Assembly (NCBI GenBank): GCA_017411125.1
Contig: JAFPNP010000151.1
Span: forward strand, 1-22,441
Reading direction: 5' to 3'
Source of the DNA: Kiritimatiellia bacterium
Lineage (GTDB): Bacteria > Verrucomicrobiota > Kiritimatiellia > RFP12 > UBA1067
DNA: 22,441 nucleotides
Under the pieces are notes generated by a model. It was given only the letters and a program-made list of their open reading frames with translations. It ran no database searches and was not told where the DNA came from. The position numbers and the translations under genes are program-made. The number at the start of each line of letters is the position of its first letter. Positions within the stretch are counted from its first letter, which is position 1. This document shows, in pieces, positions 1-7,654 of this stretch.

Positions 1-675
1 AGGGCCCATGCCTATCATGTCGGCGTCGATGTCGCGGAAGAACACGATGTCGCGCGCGAGGTCTTCGAGCGTCTGGCCGGGCAGACCTGCCATCACGCCG
101 GTGCCGACCTGATAGCCGCAGCGTCGGAGAGCGCGCAGGCATTCCACGCGCCGTTCGAAGGAGCATTCCGCCGGGTGCAGCGTAGAATACAGCACAGGGT
201 TGGATGTCTCGATGCGCAGAAGGTATCGCGCCGCGCCGGCTTCGCGCCAGCGGCGATACACATCCTCCGTCTGCTCTCCAAGGCTCAACGTGACGCCAAG
301 ATCCAGCGGCGCTATTTCGCGCAACACGTCCTCGATGAACCGCGTGTGCGCCTCGCTTTCGATTTCTCCAGACTGTATCACGAGCGACCCGTATCCCGCA
401 TCCGCCGCAAAGCGGGCGCAGGACACTATCTCCTCTTTCGACAGCGCATAGCGTTCAACTTTCGCGTTCGACTTCCGTATGCCGCAGTAAAGGCAGTCCT
501 TGGCGCAGACGTTGCCGGCCTCCACAAGGCCGCGCATGGAGACGCGGCGGCCCACGACTTCGGTTTTCAGCGCGTATGCGCGTTCGTGCAGTTCGCGCAC
601 GGCATCCGGATCGGAACGTCCGATCCACTCCGCCATTTCCTCGACGGAGGGAAACTCTGCGGCGCCGCCCGTCAC
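1..675 (-). CDS. hydE: [FeFe]-hydrogenase maturation radical SAM enzyme HydE (3' part missing)
   Basis: The visible 225 codons match HydE, the radical SAM maturase that acts with HydF and HydG to build the dithiolate-bridged 2Fe subcluster of [FeFe]-hydrogenase in the cytoplasm. Cys57, Cys61 and Cys64 form the CX3CX2C 4Fe-4S/SAM motif (CAKDCLYC), followed by the GIRKSN stretch. Further along are ETSNPVLYSTLHP, GVMAGLPGQT and, at the window edge, DMIGMGP, all characteristic of HydE rather than biotin synthase. The frame is still open at base 1, so the C-terminal part of the barrel lies outside. The start is GTG at 675-673, giving a 4-nt GTGA overlap with the murG stop; there is no clear Shine-Dalgarno sequence, so translation is probably coupled to murG. 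Its presence implies an anaerobe with an [FeFe]-hydrogenase encoded elsewhere. Identity is high confidence from motifs; the start is slightly less certain. Confidence 0.92.
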   Translation of the reverse strand, partial: MTGGAAEFPSVEEMAEWIGRSDPDAVRELHERAYALKTEVVGRRVSMRGLVEAGNVCAKDCLYCGIRKSNAKVERYALSKEEIVSCARFAADAGYGSLVIQSGEIESEAHTRFIEDVLREIAPLDLGVTLSLGEQTEDVYRRWREAGAARYLLRIETSNPVLYSTLHPAECSFERRVECLRALRRCGYQVGTGVMAGLPGQTLEDLARDIVFFRDIDADMIGMGP

Positions 676-1748
676 TTTTTCGCGCAATGCTCCACGAGGT
701 CGGCGACCTTGGCTGCGGCGTCTGGCGTTGCCGCCAACTTCATCGCGGCGGCCTTTTGCGCGAGTTCCTCGGGATGCTGCATCTTGTGGAGGATATAGTT
801 GGCGAGCGCGCGCGGCGTGAGGTCTTCCTGCAATCCCTCGTCGGCGCCGCCGGCCTTGACGAACGACAGCGCGTTGAAGTGCTGGTGGTTCCGCAATGCG
901 CTCGGCAGCGGAATGAAAAACGCGGGTTTGCCGACGAGAGCCAGCTCGAAGCATGTGGACGCGCCGGCGCGCGCGACGACGACGTTCGCGGTCGCGAACG
1001 CGCGTCCCATCTCGCGCTCGAACGCCTGAACGCGCGCCGGAATGCCTGCCTCCTCGTACTTCGCCTTCACGGAGGCTTCGTCCGCGGCGCCCGTCTGGTG
1101 TATCACGTACAGTTTCTGTTTTATATCTCTTTTTCCGATGTCGCGCTGGACGAACGTGAGTGCCTGCGAGGCGAGTTCGTTCACGCGGTGGGCGCCCTGG
1201 CTTCCGCCGGTCACGAATACGCAGAACGCATCGGCGGGCACGTCGTCGAAGCGTGGCTGGCCGGCGATCTCGGTGCGTACTGGCAGCCCCGTGACGGAGA
1301 CTTTCCGTCCGCGCAGGTATTCGGACGTCTCCGCGAAGCTTGTCGCGACAACTTTCGCATAGCGGGCAAGCCAGTCTACTGCGCGTCCAGGCACGGTGTT
1401 CGCTTCGTGCAGTACTATCGGCACCGAATGCGCGTAGGCCGCCAGCACGGGCGGCAGGCTCGCATACGACCCCATCGCAAGCAGCGCGTGCGGCTGGAAG
1501 CGTTTTATTTCGCGCCCGCAGCGCAGACGCGACCACAACAGGGAGAAGACGTGGCGCGGACGCAGCTGCCGCGCACCGGTGGAGAATACCGGACCGTCCC
1601 ATCCCGCGAGCACGGAACTCTCGATAGCTCTGCCCGACACCCAAACCGCCACTTCGTGCCCGCGCCTTTTCAATTCGCTCGCCACGGCCAGACCAGGAAA
1701 CGTGTGCCCGCCGGTGCCGCCGCATGCCACTATGAATCTTTTAGACAT
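672..1748 (-). CDS. murG: UDP-GlcNAc:lipid I N-acetylglucosaminyltransferase MurG
   Basis: MurG transfers GlcNAc from UDP-GlcNAc to lipid I to make lipid II on the inner face of the cytoplasmic membrane. The protein is 358 aa, close to the usual length. Near the N-terminus it has the glycine-rich loop GGTGGHTFPG (residues about 10-19), then MGSYASLPP and HEANTVPGRA in the N-terminal GT-B domain. The C-terminal domain has VTGGSQGAHRVNE and RAGASTCFELALVGKPAFF, the donor-binding region. The ATG at 1748 is preceded by a strong GGAGGG ribosome binding site. It lies 10 nt downstream of the GH106-like gene and overlaps hydE by 4 nt, so it looks embedded in an operon. In most bacteria murG sits in the dcw division/cell-wall cluster; no dcw gene is visible next to this copy. 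Confidence 0.95.
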   Translation of the reverse strand: MSKRFIVACGGTGGHTFPGLAVASELKRRGHEVAVWVSGRAIESSVLAGWDGPVFSTGARQLRPRHVFSLLWSRLRCGREIKRFQPHALLAMGSYASLPPVLAAYAHSVPIVLHEANTVPGRAVDWLARYAKVVATSFAETSEYLRGRKVSVTGLPVRTEIAGQPRFDDVPADAFCVFVTGGSQGAHRVNELASQALTFVQRDIGKRDIKQKLYVIHQTGAADEASVKAKYEEAGIPARVQAFEREMGRAFATANVVVARAGASTCFELALVGKPAFFIPLPSALRNHQHFNALSFVKAGGADEGLQEDLTPRALANYILHKMQHPEELAQKAAAMKLAATPDAAAKVADLVEHCAKK

Positions 1749-1758
1749 TTTCCCTCCG

Positions 1759-4113
1759 TTATCGATATTCGACCGCCACCGGCCCGACGAGCCCGTTCAC
1801 GCGTACCGGCCATCTGGACGCATCCAGCGGTTTGTAGTTGGGCGAGACGATGTTTATGTCCTCGAAACATTTCCACTTCACGCCGTTGCGGTCGTTCCAG
1901 CGTATGCGGTTCGCGCCGAGCGACGTGACCTCCACTTCAAGCTTGTTGCCGGCGGCCTTGAGCAGGCCTGCGGGAACATCGAAAACATATGGCGGCATTA
2001 TGCGGCATCCGAGATCCGTCCCGTTCAGCTTTACACGCGCCGATTCGCGGACGTCGCCGAGATCTATCCGCGCCGCGCCGCGTGCTGACGCGTCAAACTT
2101 CGCCTCGTACCGCATCGTCCCGCAGAAAACATCGTCGTATGAACTCCACGGCGCTACGGCGTCCAGCGTGCGCATACGCGGCATTTCAGGTCCGCCGCAG
2201 ACCGGCGCAAGCGTCCACGGACCGTTCACGGCGAACTTGCGCTTCGAATCGGTTTTCTTCGGCGCGTCACAGGCGGAGAAACTTTCCCCGCGTACGAATG
2301 CGGAATGTCCGGGTGGAAGCGTAAGCGACGTTTTGTCGCGGATTGTGCCATCCATTGGATCCATCACGGCGAATGGTTTCGCGCCTGCGCACGCTATCGT
2401 TTTCGCGCAGCCGCCTTGGTTTGCGACAAAATGCAGCCGTATGCCGTCTTTGGCGAAGCGGGTGCAGAGAAGTCCGTTGGAAACGTTGAACGGCATCGTC
2501 GCCGCGCCGGATGCCGCAAGCGTGGCAAGCGAGCGGTCGTTTCGCCCGTCGTCGCGCACGACGCACATTCCTTTCTTTTCAAGCGCGGCAATGGCCTGCG
2601 CCGTCGCGCCGGGCATGCGGCGGCATTTAGGCACCACGATCGTCCGGTAGCGCGGCGGCAGGGCGAGCGCACCGGACGCCGCGCGCTGGAGCATCCTGTC
2701 GGATACGTAGTCGAACGCATACCCCGCGTCGTACATCGCCTTGCAAAGTTCGCCGATGCGCTGCCCCTCGAACCATTCGCGCTTGTGTACCGTAAGGCAT
2801 TGCACGAACCCTTTTTCGTTCCACCACAGGTCGCGCAACGGCCAGTACACGAGCACGTCCTCGTCCGGCGTCCACGTCTGGAATATCCCCTGGCACCGCG
2901 TGATGTAGGCGGCAAGCGCGGGAACGTCGCGCCAGAACGGATTGCGCGGATTCATCTCCAGCGTGGCGTAGAAACACCATCCGGGCCATGGCGCGCCGAC
3001 CGGAGAGTAGCACAGACCGTGGAAATAGACATGGTTCACGCCGGAGAGAAACAACCTGTCCACGAATGCCTTCGTCTCGGCGAGCGTTTCGTTGAAGTGC
3101 TCGTCTACCCAAGTGCAGGATTCCGCTGCCACAAGCGGTTTGCCGGCAACATGCGCGGCGGACGAGGCGAATTTGGATATGAGTATGTTCCTGTCGTTCT
3201 TGCCGAACATCTCAGTTTCAGGCACGTCCGCGACTGCGTAGAAATCGAGCAGGTTCGCCGGCGCTCCGTGCGCTTCGTTCCTCGTGCGGACGCCGCGCGC
3301 ATGGCACCATTCAACCCATTGCGGAAATACGTCCTCTATCATCAGGTCGCTCAACGTCTCGCGGTAGTCGCTCTTGACGCGGCACACCTCCTCGCGCTCC
3401 CCAACGCCGGCAAGCGCGGCAAGGTGTCCGCGCAGGTCGTAGCCGCGTTTGGCTCGGAACGCCTCAAGAAGGGCGGGCGTCCACGCCGCGGCGTAATATT
3501 CGTAGGAGTCGTGGTAGAAATGCAGCGGCTTCGGGATATCGGGCGCGGAGAGGAACTTCGTCCAGGGTTCGAGCAGGGCTTTCATCGCGTCGGCGGAGAA
3601 CGGATCCATCATCGGACCTTTTCCGCCAAGCCCGGCGCGTTTCACTTTCAGCCTGGTTGGCTGCTGCGCGAGAATGCACGTGCGCCCGTCGGCGCTCTTG
3701 CCTTCCCATAGGATTTCCGCGCCTTTGCGCAGTTTCGTCCGGTCGTAGGCGACGAGCAGGCGCCGCCCGCCTTGTTCATCCGCTAGCTGCGGACCGCCGA
3801 AACACCATCCGCTGCCAAGCGTGAGGTCGATGCCGAGCCCGTGGCGTTTCGCCGATTCGTTCGCCAGTATCCATCCCTCTGCCCATGCCGGCGTGAGAAG
3901 CTTGCGCTTCGTCCCGCGTCCGTCCTTCGCTCCGTATATCGGTATTACGTGGAAACCGCCGAATCCGGCCTTCTCCATTTCGGAGCATTGGCGTTCAAGC
4001 CCCGCCGCGTCGACGGCGGAATCCATCCACCAGTTGTACGCCCACGGCTTCATTTCGCGCGTCGGTTCCGGCCACGCCAAGACCGCCGCCGCAAGCAGCA
4101 GCCCTCCCGTCAT
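1759..4113 (-). CDS. GH106-like alpha-L-rhamnosidase family glycoside hydrolase, exported
   Basis: The 784-aa protein resembles GH106 (alpha-L-rhamnosidase-type) glycosidases. A short hydrophobic N-terminus (residues about 1-15) could be a signal peptide. It is followed by PWAYNWWMDSAVDAAGLE (about 23-40), the aromatic opening motif of the catalytic barrel. Then come EMEKAGFGGFHV, LLTPAWAEG and LTLGSGWCFGGPQL (about 97-110). The region RTRNEAHGAPANLLDFY and DVPETEMFG (about 277-304) and AAESCTW (about 329-335) carry acidic residues that could be catalytic. The C-terminal 100 residues (RVKLNGTDLGCRIMPPYVFD) look like a galactose-binding beta-sandwich. The start is ATG at 4113, overlapping the upstream TGA as ATGA with GGGGAGCG before it. 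The frame stays open further upstream, but that stretch lies over another gene and is low-complexity, so it was not used. Substrate specificity cannot be read from sequence; GH106 membership is by motif resemblance. Confidence 0.82.
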   Translation of the reverse strand: MTGGLLLAAAVLAWPEPTREMKPWAYNWWMDSAVDAAGLERQCSEMEKAGFGGFHVIPIYGAKDGRGTKRKLLTPAWAEGWILANESAKRHGLGIDLTLGSGWCFGGPQLADEQGGRRLLVAYDRTKLRKGAEILWEGKSADGRTCILAQQPTRLKVKRAGLGGKGPMMDPFSADAMKALLEPWTKFLSAPDIPKPLHFYHDSYEYYAAAWTPALLEAFRAKRGYDLRGHLAALAGVGEREEVCRVKSDYRETLSDLMIEDVFPQWVEWCHARGVRTRNEAHGAPANLLDFYAVADVPETEMFGKNDRNILISKFASSAAHVAGKPLVAAESCTWVDEHFNETLAETKAFVDRLFLSGVNHVYFHGLCYSPVGAPWPGWCFYATLEMNPRNPFWRDVPALAAYITRCQGIFQTWTPDEDVLVYWPLRDLWWNEKGFVQCLTVHKREWFEGQRIGELCKAMYDAGYAFDYVSDRMLQRAASGALALPPRYRTIVVPKCRRMPGATAQAIAALEKKGMCVVRDDGRNDRSLATLAASGAATMPFNVSNGLLCTRFAKDGIRLHFVANQGGCAKTIACAGAKPFAVMDPMDGTIRDKTSLTLPPGHSAFVRGESFSACDAPKKTDSKRKFAVNGPWTLAPVCGGPEMPRMRTLDAVAPWSSYDDVFCGTMRYEAKFDASARGAARIDLGDVRESARVKLNGTDLGCRIMPPYVFDVPAGLLKAAGNKLEVEVTSLGANRIRWNDRNGVKWKCFEDINIVSPNYKPLDASRWPVRVNGLVGPVAVEYR

Positions 4114-4676
4114 TGATCGCTCCCCTGTTTCGTTTCGTTTCTCTCCTCGGCAGCGGACACTTCGCCCAGCGTCTTCGTGCCGGAAAGGAGCGCGACTACT
4201 TGTTGCTGCACTTCCGCGAGGTTTTCGAGACGGAGGCGCGGGTCGAGCACGACGAACGATTCGCCCGTGCGGCGGTGCTCGTAGACTCGGATTATGGTGT
4301 GGTCCGCCTGCTCCCTGGCGTCGCGTTCGACAAGGATTTTGGATCGTTCCAGCATCACTGCCAGCACGTAGACGACGTTCTTCATCGCCGGGTCTTCGAG
4401 CGCGATCAGATGGCGCAGCAATTCGTCCGCCGTCTCCTTTTTGAGCGGCTCCTTTTTCGCGTCCGGCGGCGGCGGCGCGAGGTATACGCCCTCCCACGAA
4501 CTGAACGGCTCCCAGTTCCGCGGTGCGGACTTCCAGCATTCGGGATGGCAGTCCCACCGCTCGTATCCGTCGGGAAGTTCCTTCAGCACGGATACCACCG
4601 GCGATTTGTCCACCAGCGGCTTGCCGCATACGGTGCAAACGTGCCCCCGGCTTTTTATGTTCCACTCTTGAGCCAT
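4110..4676 (-). CDS. Cys-rich putative zinc-binding protein of unknown function
   Basis: This 188-aa protein has no N-terminal signal or membrane segment and is probably cytoplasmic. Four cysteines arranged as CxxC (14, 17) and CHPEC (43, 47) could bind one zinc ion, in a setting (WNIKSRGHVCTVCGKP) that I recall only as a recurrent type of hypothetical protein in planctomycete/verrucomicrobial genomes. A proline-rich linker (about 67-72) leads into a predicted helical middle (about 80-165) with AMKNVVYVLAVMLERSKIL, and a charged tail. It is the first gene of the operon leading to the GH106-like enzyme, murG and hydE, and is coupled to the GH106-like gene by an ATGA overlap. The ATG at 4676 follows an AGGAAAAGGC ribosome binding site, and an extended -10 promoter lies about 40 nt upstream. 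No function can be assigned. Confidence 0.85.
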   Translation of the reverse strand: MAQEWNIKSRGHVCTVCGKPLVDKSPVVSVLKELPDGYERWDCHPECWKSAPRNWEPFSSWEGVYLAPPPPDAKKEPLKKETADELLRHLIALEDPAMKNVVYVLAVMLERSKILVERDAREQADHTIIRVYEHRRTGESFVVLDPRLRLENLAEVQQQVVALLSGTKTLGEVSAAEERNETKQGSDQ

Positions 4677-4716
4677 TCTCTAGCCTTTTCCTGTAAACTT
4701 CTCATGCGTCGCCTGT

Positions 4717-4725
4717 ATTGTACCA
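4717..4725 (-). promoter_or_regulatory. Extended -10 promoter of the operon running leftward from 4676
   Basis: Read on the minus strand the element is TGG-TACAAT, an extended -10 box. No convincing -35 hexamer stands 16-18 nt upstream, as is usual for extended -10 promoters. The predicted start point near 4710 would give a leader of about 35 nt. The 109-nt interval between the two minus-strand genes holds this promoter and no clear intrinsic terminator for the DUF5703 gene, so read-through from upstream is possible. Confidence 0.6.
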
Positions 4726-4785
4726 CATTTCAGGAGACGTTGGTAGAGTGTACGCTTGGCAGTGCGCTTGTCCTCACACGCCGCG

Positions 4786-7461
4786 TCAGGGGTTGTTCAC
4801 GACCGTCACATCGGCGCGGCGCGAGGCGGGCGTGACGACGAGCTTCTTAAGTCTGCCGTCCTCGATGCGTCCTTCAAGCGTTGTGTTCTTCGGCGCGTGG
4901 AGCTTGAAATCGCAGTTCCAGTCCTTCGGCCATGCGGGCAAGAGGAATATCTTGTCGCCTTCGTACTGCATCAGCATCGACTGCACGGCATTCATGAATA
5001 TGCCTCCTTCGTCCTGGTCGGGCAGTTCGTTGAAGTTCGGACCCCAATAGACGGGCCAACGGTGCTTTTTCGATGGATGCTTCAGCGCACGGTCCGCCAC
5101 ATGCGTCATCGCCTCTTCCGTCATTCCGAGATATGCCGCGTTCACCTCGTCCTGCGCCCATCCGAAGTACAGTTTGTGCCAGCGTCCGGCGTAAGCATTG
5201 CGTCCAAGGTCCGCGTTCGGCTTCTCGAACGAGCAGATGCGGAATGGGAACACGCAATACAGTTCCGGCGTCTCGCAATTGCACATATTCTTGTATGTCT
5301 TCGCTGGCGCGTACGCGATGCGTCCGTCGCCGAGTTTGCGCACTGGCAGGTTCGGCAGACGGGAACGGATTTTCGAGAAAAGCGCGCGGTCTTCGCCGGA
5401 CACGAGACTTTCGGGCAGATCGAGCAAAAGCCCCGTGACGGCGTGGAGACCTGCCAGTTCGGGCATGGCGTTCGTGCAGAGCCACCAGGTCTCTGCTGCC
5501 TGCGAAGGATACATCACGTAGCGTCCGTCGGCGCCGGTTTTGTAGTGCTCGTCGAAGAATCGCACGTATTCGCGTATCGACGGCATCGCCTCGGCCTTGA
5601 ACCATGCGTCGTCGCCGGTGTAGGCGCGGTAGCGGATCAGCATGAAGGCGAGTTCGAGCTGTCCCACCCATTCGTACTTGTGCCAGCCGAGATCCTGCAG
5701 CTTGTCGGACCGGTCTTTCCAGGCGCGCGACGCGCCGTAGACGTATGCGAACTGGTCGCCCCATGGCATCATGCACTCTGTGAAATAGGCTCCTCCGTGG
5801 CCGAGATATTTCCTTGTGCGCTTTTTGTTGAAGTCCGTCAGTCCGCAGTACAAACGGAACAACGGCTTTAGCATGTCGAGGTCGCCGGCCGCGAACATAG
5901 TATAATAAGGAAGGCGCGTGTTCTGCCACCAGTATCCGCTGCCCCAGTTGCGGTAGTCCCGGTCGCCGTTACGCCCGAGCGTGAGAAGCGATCCGTTGAA
6001 ACGCACGGGGAACCGCCCTAGCCCGGTGCAGAGATTGACGTAGCGCTGCGCGGCGTATGTGGCGGTGATCGCGCGGCATTCGTCTGCGACGTCGCGGCCC
6101 TGCGTCGCCCTGTGGACTTTTCCGTCCATGTCTATCTCTACGTCCCCGAACTCCGATACCGCGACGGAAAGCGACACCTCGCGGCCTTCCGGCACGTTGT
6201 CCGGATGCAGCGCGTGCTTCGCCCCGATCAGCACGCGCAGACGCCTGCCCACTATGTCTATGAGCGATCCGTCTGCTCTTCCGGGCGTGACGTTGTCGTA
6301 CAGCCGATGCGCGCCCTTTACGTTTTTGGCGGTGAACTTGCACGAGAAACGCATTCCGCTCTTTGCATCCTCCTTTCGGGGCGGCGCGATCCGCTCGCCG
6401 GGCTTCGGCGTTCCGGAATACGCTTTTCTTGCGCCGAACGACAGTTCCGTTGCGCCGAACGTTCCTTCGAAACGGTCGCCTCCTTGCGAATTGATGCCGA
6501 AACCGATAGGCAGCGACTCGTTGATCACGATGTCCATGCGCCGACGTTCCGCGCCCGTCCGGGACGGCGTCAGCACGACGTGGCTGCGCTCCCACAGAGC
6601 GCGCCATGCGGCGACGTGCTCCGCACGTTTCGCCTTCTCGCCGTCGATTGTCCATCCGTCGCGGTCGAGTATCCCTTTCGTCCGTTGCAGCCATTCAACC
6701 TCGCTCTTGCACGGATGCAGACAGGTGACAGCGGAAAGAAAAAGAGTCCTGCCGCCTTCGCGGAATTCGCGCGTGAGGCCTCCGAAGACGCGGTCGGAGA
6801 GCAGGTCGGGCTTTCCGAGGTCGCCTGTCGCCTGATAATAGTCGTAAAGTTTCATCATCTCCGCCACGGTCTCGTTGCGGTTCACGTGGCACCAGCCGCC
6901 TGGAACAATACGGTCCGCGCTTATCGCGAACGTGAGCAACTTGCCGTCCGCGCCCTTTATTTCGTTGAATTGGTTGCCCAGGCCTTCCCATCCGCAAGTG
7001 AATTTCCGCAAACCCTCCGGATAGAGACGCCAGTTCACAGTCTTTGCCTCGGCGTTCTCCGCGCCGCGCACGTCGCATACGGCAATGGAGTCCGTTCCGC
7101 GCTGGATGCGGTACCGCAGCGAGACGGGCTTGCCGCCGCTTCGCCACGCGGCTTCGAACTCGCCGCGCTCGAGCGAAAGTTCCTGACGGTAGGTTCCGGC
7201 GTCTACGGGCGATTTTGTGTGGTAGTCGATCGCGCCGGTTTTTACGTGCCTCCCGCCTTCGTTCCACGAATCGGAGTGCTGCAGCACGGTGTGCAGCACT
7301 CCGGCGGCGTCAAGCCACGCCGTGGCGCACAACTCGCCGTTGCCGAGGACCATGGAGCCGTATTCGTCCTTTGCCGGAGTGTTGAATGCGACCGATGCCG
7401 GCGCGTAGGCGAATGCCGCCGCCGCAAGCCCTGCGGTGGCGATCAGTATTGCAGTCTTCAT
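4786..7461 (-). CDS. Secreted DUF5703-type / GH95-related glycoside hydrolase with inserted beta-sandwich domain
   Basis: The 891-aa protein starts with a clear signal peptide (residues 1-18, cut after AFA). Residues about 30-75, with MVLGNGELCATAWLD and LQHSDSWNEGGR, match the N-terminal domain of DUF5703 proteins. The segment about 465-891 looks like an (alpha/alpha)6 barrel: YAAQRYVNLCTGLGRFPVRF, FNGSLLTLG, GYWWQNTRLPYY and GGAYFTECMMPWGDQF. That arrangement is shared with GH95/GH65-like enzymes, so an exported glycosidase is likely. Between them (about 300-460) is an extra segment that reads like a LamG/concanavalin-type beta-sandwich (GDRFEGTFGATELSFG, LIDIVGRRLRVLIG, GDVEIDMDGKVH). ATG 7461 has a strong AGGAGAGG ribosome binding site; an upstream in-frame start would lack the signal peptide N-terminus. 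The gene is divergent from the ThuA operon. Substrate and catalytic residues are unknown. Confidence 0.8.
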   Translation of the reverse strand: MKTAILIATAGLAAAAFAYAPASVAFNTPAKDEYGSMVLGNGELCATAWLDAAGVLHTVLQHSDSWNEGGRHVKTGAIDYHTKSPVDAGTYRQELSLERGEFEAAWRSGGKPVSLRYRIQRGTDSIAVCDVRGAENAEAKTVNWRLYPEGLRKFTCGWEGLGNQFNEIKGADGKLLTFAISADRIVPGGWCHVNRNETVAEMMKLYDYYQATGDLGKPDLLSDRVFGGLTREFREGGRTLFLSAVTCLHPCKSEVEWLQRTKGILDRDGWTIDGEKAKRAEHVAAWRALWERSHVVLTPSRTGAERRRMDIVINESLPIGFGINSQGGDRFEGTFGATELSFGARKAYSGTPKPGERIAPPRKEDAKSGMRFSCKFTAKNVKGAHRLYDNVTPGRADGSLIDIVGRRLRVLIGAKHALHPDNVPEGREVSLSVAVSEFGDVEIDMDGKVHRATQGRDVADECRAITATYAAQRYVNLCTGLGRFPVRFNGSLLTLGRNGDRDYRNWGSGYWWQNTRLPYYTMFAAGDLDMLKPLFRLYCGLTDFNKKRTRKYLGHGGAYFTECMMPWGDQFAYVYGASRAWKDRSDKLQDLGWHKYEWVGQLELAFMLIRYRAYTGDDAWFKAEAMPSIREYVRFFDEHYKTGADGRYVMYPSQAAETWWLCTNAMPELAGLHAVTGLLLDLPESLVSGEDRALFSKIRSRLPNLPVRKLGDGRIAYAPAKTYKNMCNCETPELYCVFPFRICSFEKPNADLGRNAYAGRWHKLYFGWAQDEVNAAYLGMTEEAMTHVADRALKHPSKKHRWPVYWGPNFNELPDQDEGGIFMNAVQSMLMQYEGDKIFLLPAWPKDWNCDFKLHAPKNTTLEGRIEDGRLKKLVVTPASRRADVTVVNNP

Positions 7462-7523
7462 AGTTTGTCCTCTCCTGTCGTTTTTCGGTTTCTGCACGGC
7501 ACGCGCCGCCTTGAACCGTCTGC

Positions 7524-7552
7524 ATTTTATCAAATCCACATAAATGCGTCAA
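7524..7552 (-). promoter_or_regulatory. Sigma-70-type promoter of the DUF5703 glycosidase gene
   Basis: On the minus strand, -35 TTGACG (7552-7547) and -10 TAAAAT (7529-7524) are separated by 17 bp. The -10 is preceded by TGA, which makes it an extended -10. The predicted start near 7517 gives a leader of about 55 nt before ATG 7461. Confidence 0.75.
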
Positions 7553-7560
7553 ATTTCGCC

Positions 7561-7590
7561 TTGCGCACCGGCGAGAGAGTGTGGCATAAT
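7561..7590 (+). promoter_or_regulatory. Promoter of the ThuA-DUF6807 / Gfo-Idh / galU operon
   Basis: -35 TTGCGC (7561-7566) and -10 CATAAT (7585-7590) have an 18-bp spacer, and TGG precedes the -10. Transcription would begin near 7597 and give a leader of about 58 nt. Its -35 box lies 8 bp from the -35 box of the divergent promoter, so one regulator bound between 7547 and 7566 could control both transcripts. Confidence 0.65.
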
Positions 7591-7654
7591 ATGTGGCGTG
7601 CGAGGCGAGGGATTTCTTGCCGACGCCAAAGCATAACAGAATAGAAAGGACAAA

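Noticed and set aside
4114..4665. Longer start for the GH106-like gene, 968 codons in total
   Set aside because: The extra N-terminus is low-complexity Arg/Gly/Ala sequence lying over the Cys-rich gene; the ATG at 4113 has a ribosome binding site and an ATGA overlap.
5901..5906. TATAAT on the plus strand
   Set aside because: It lies inside the DUF5703 coding region (reverse of codons for PYYTMF), has no TGn or -35 element and no gene downstream on that strand.
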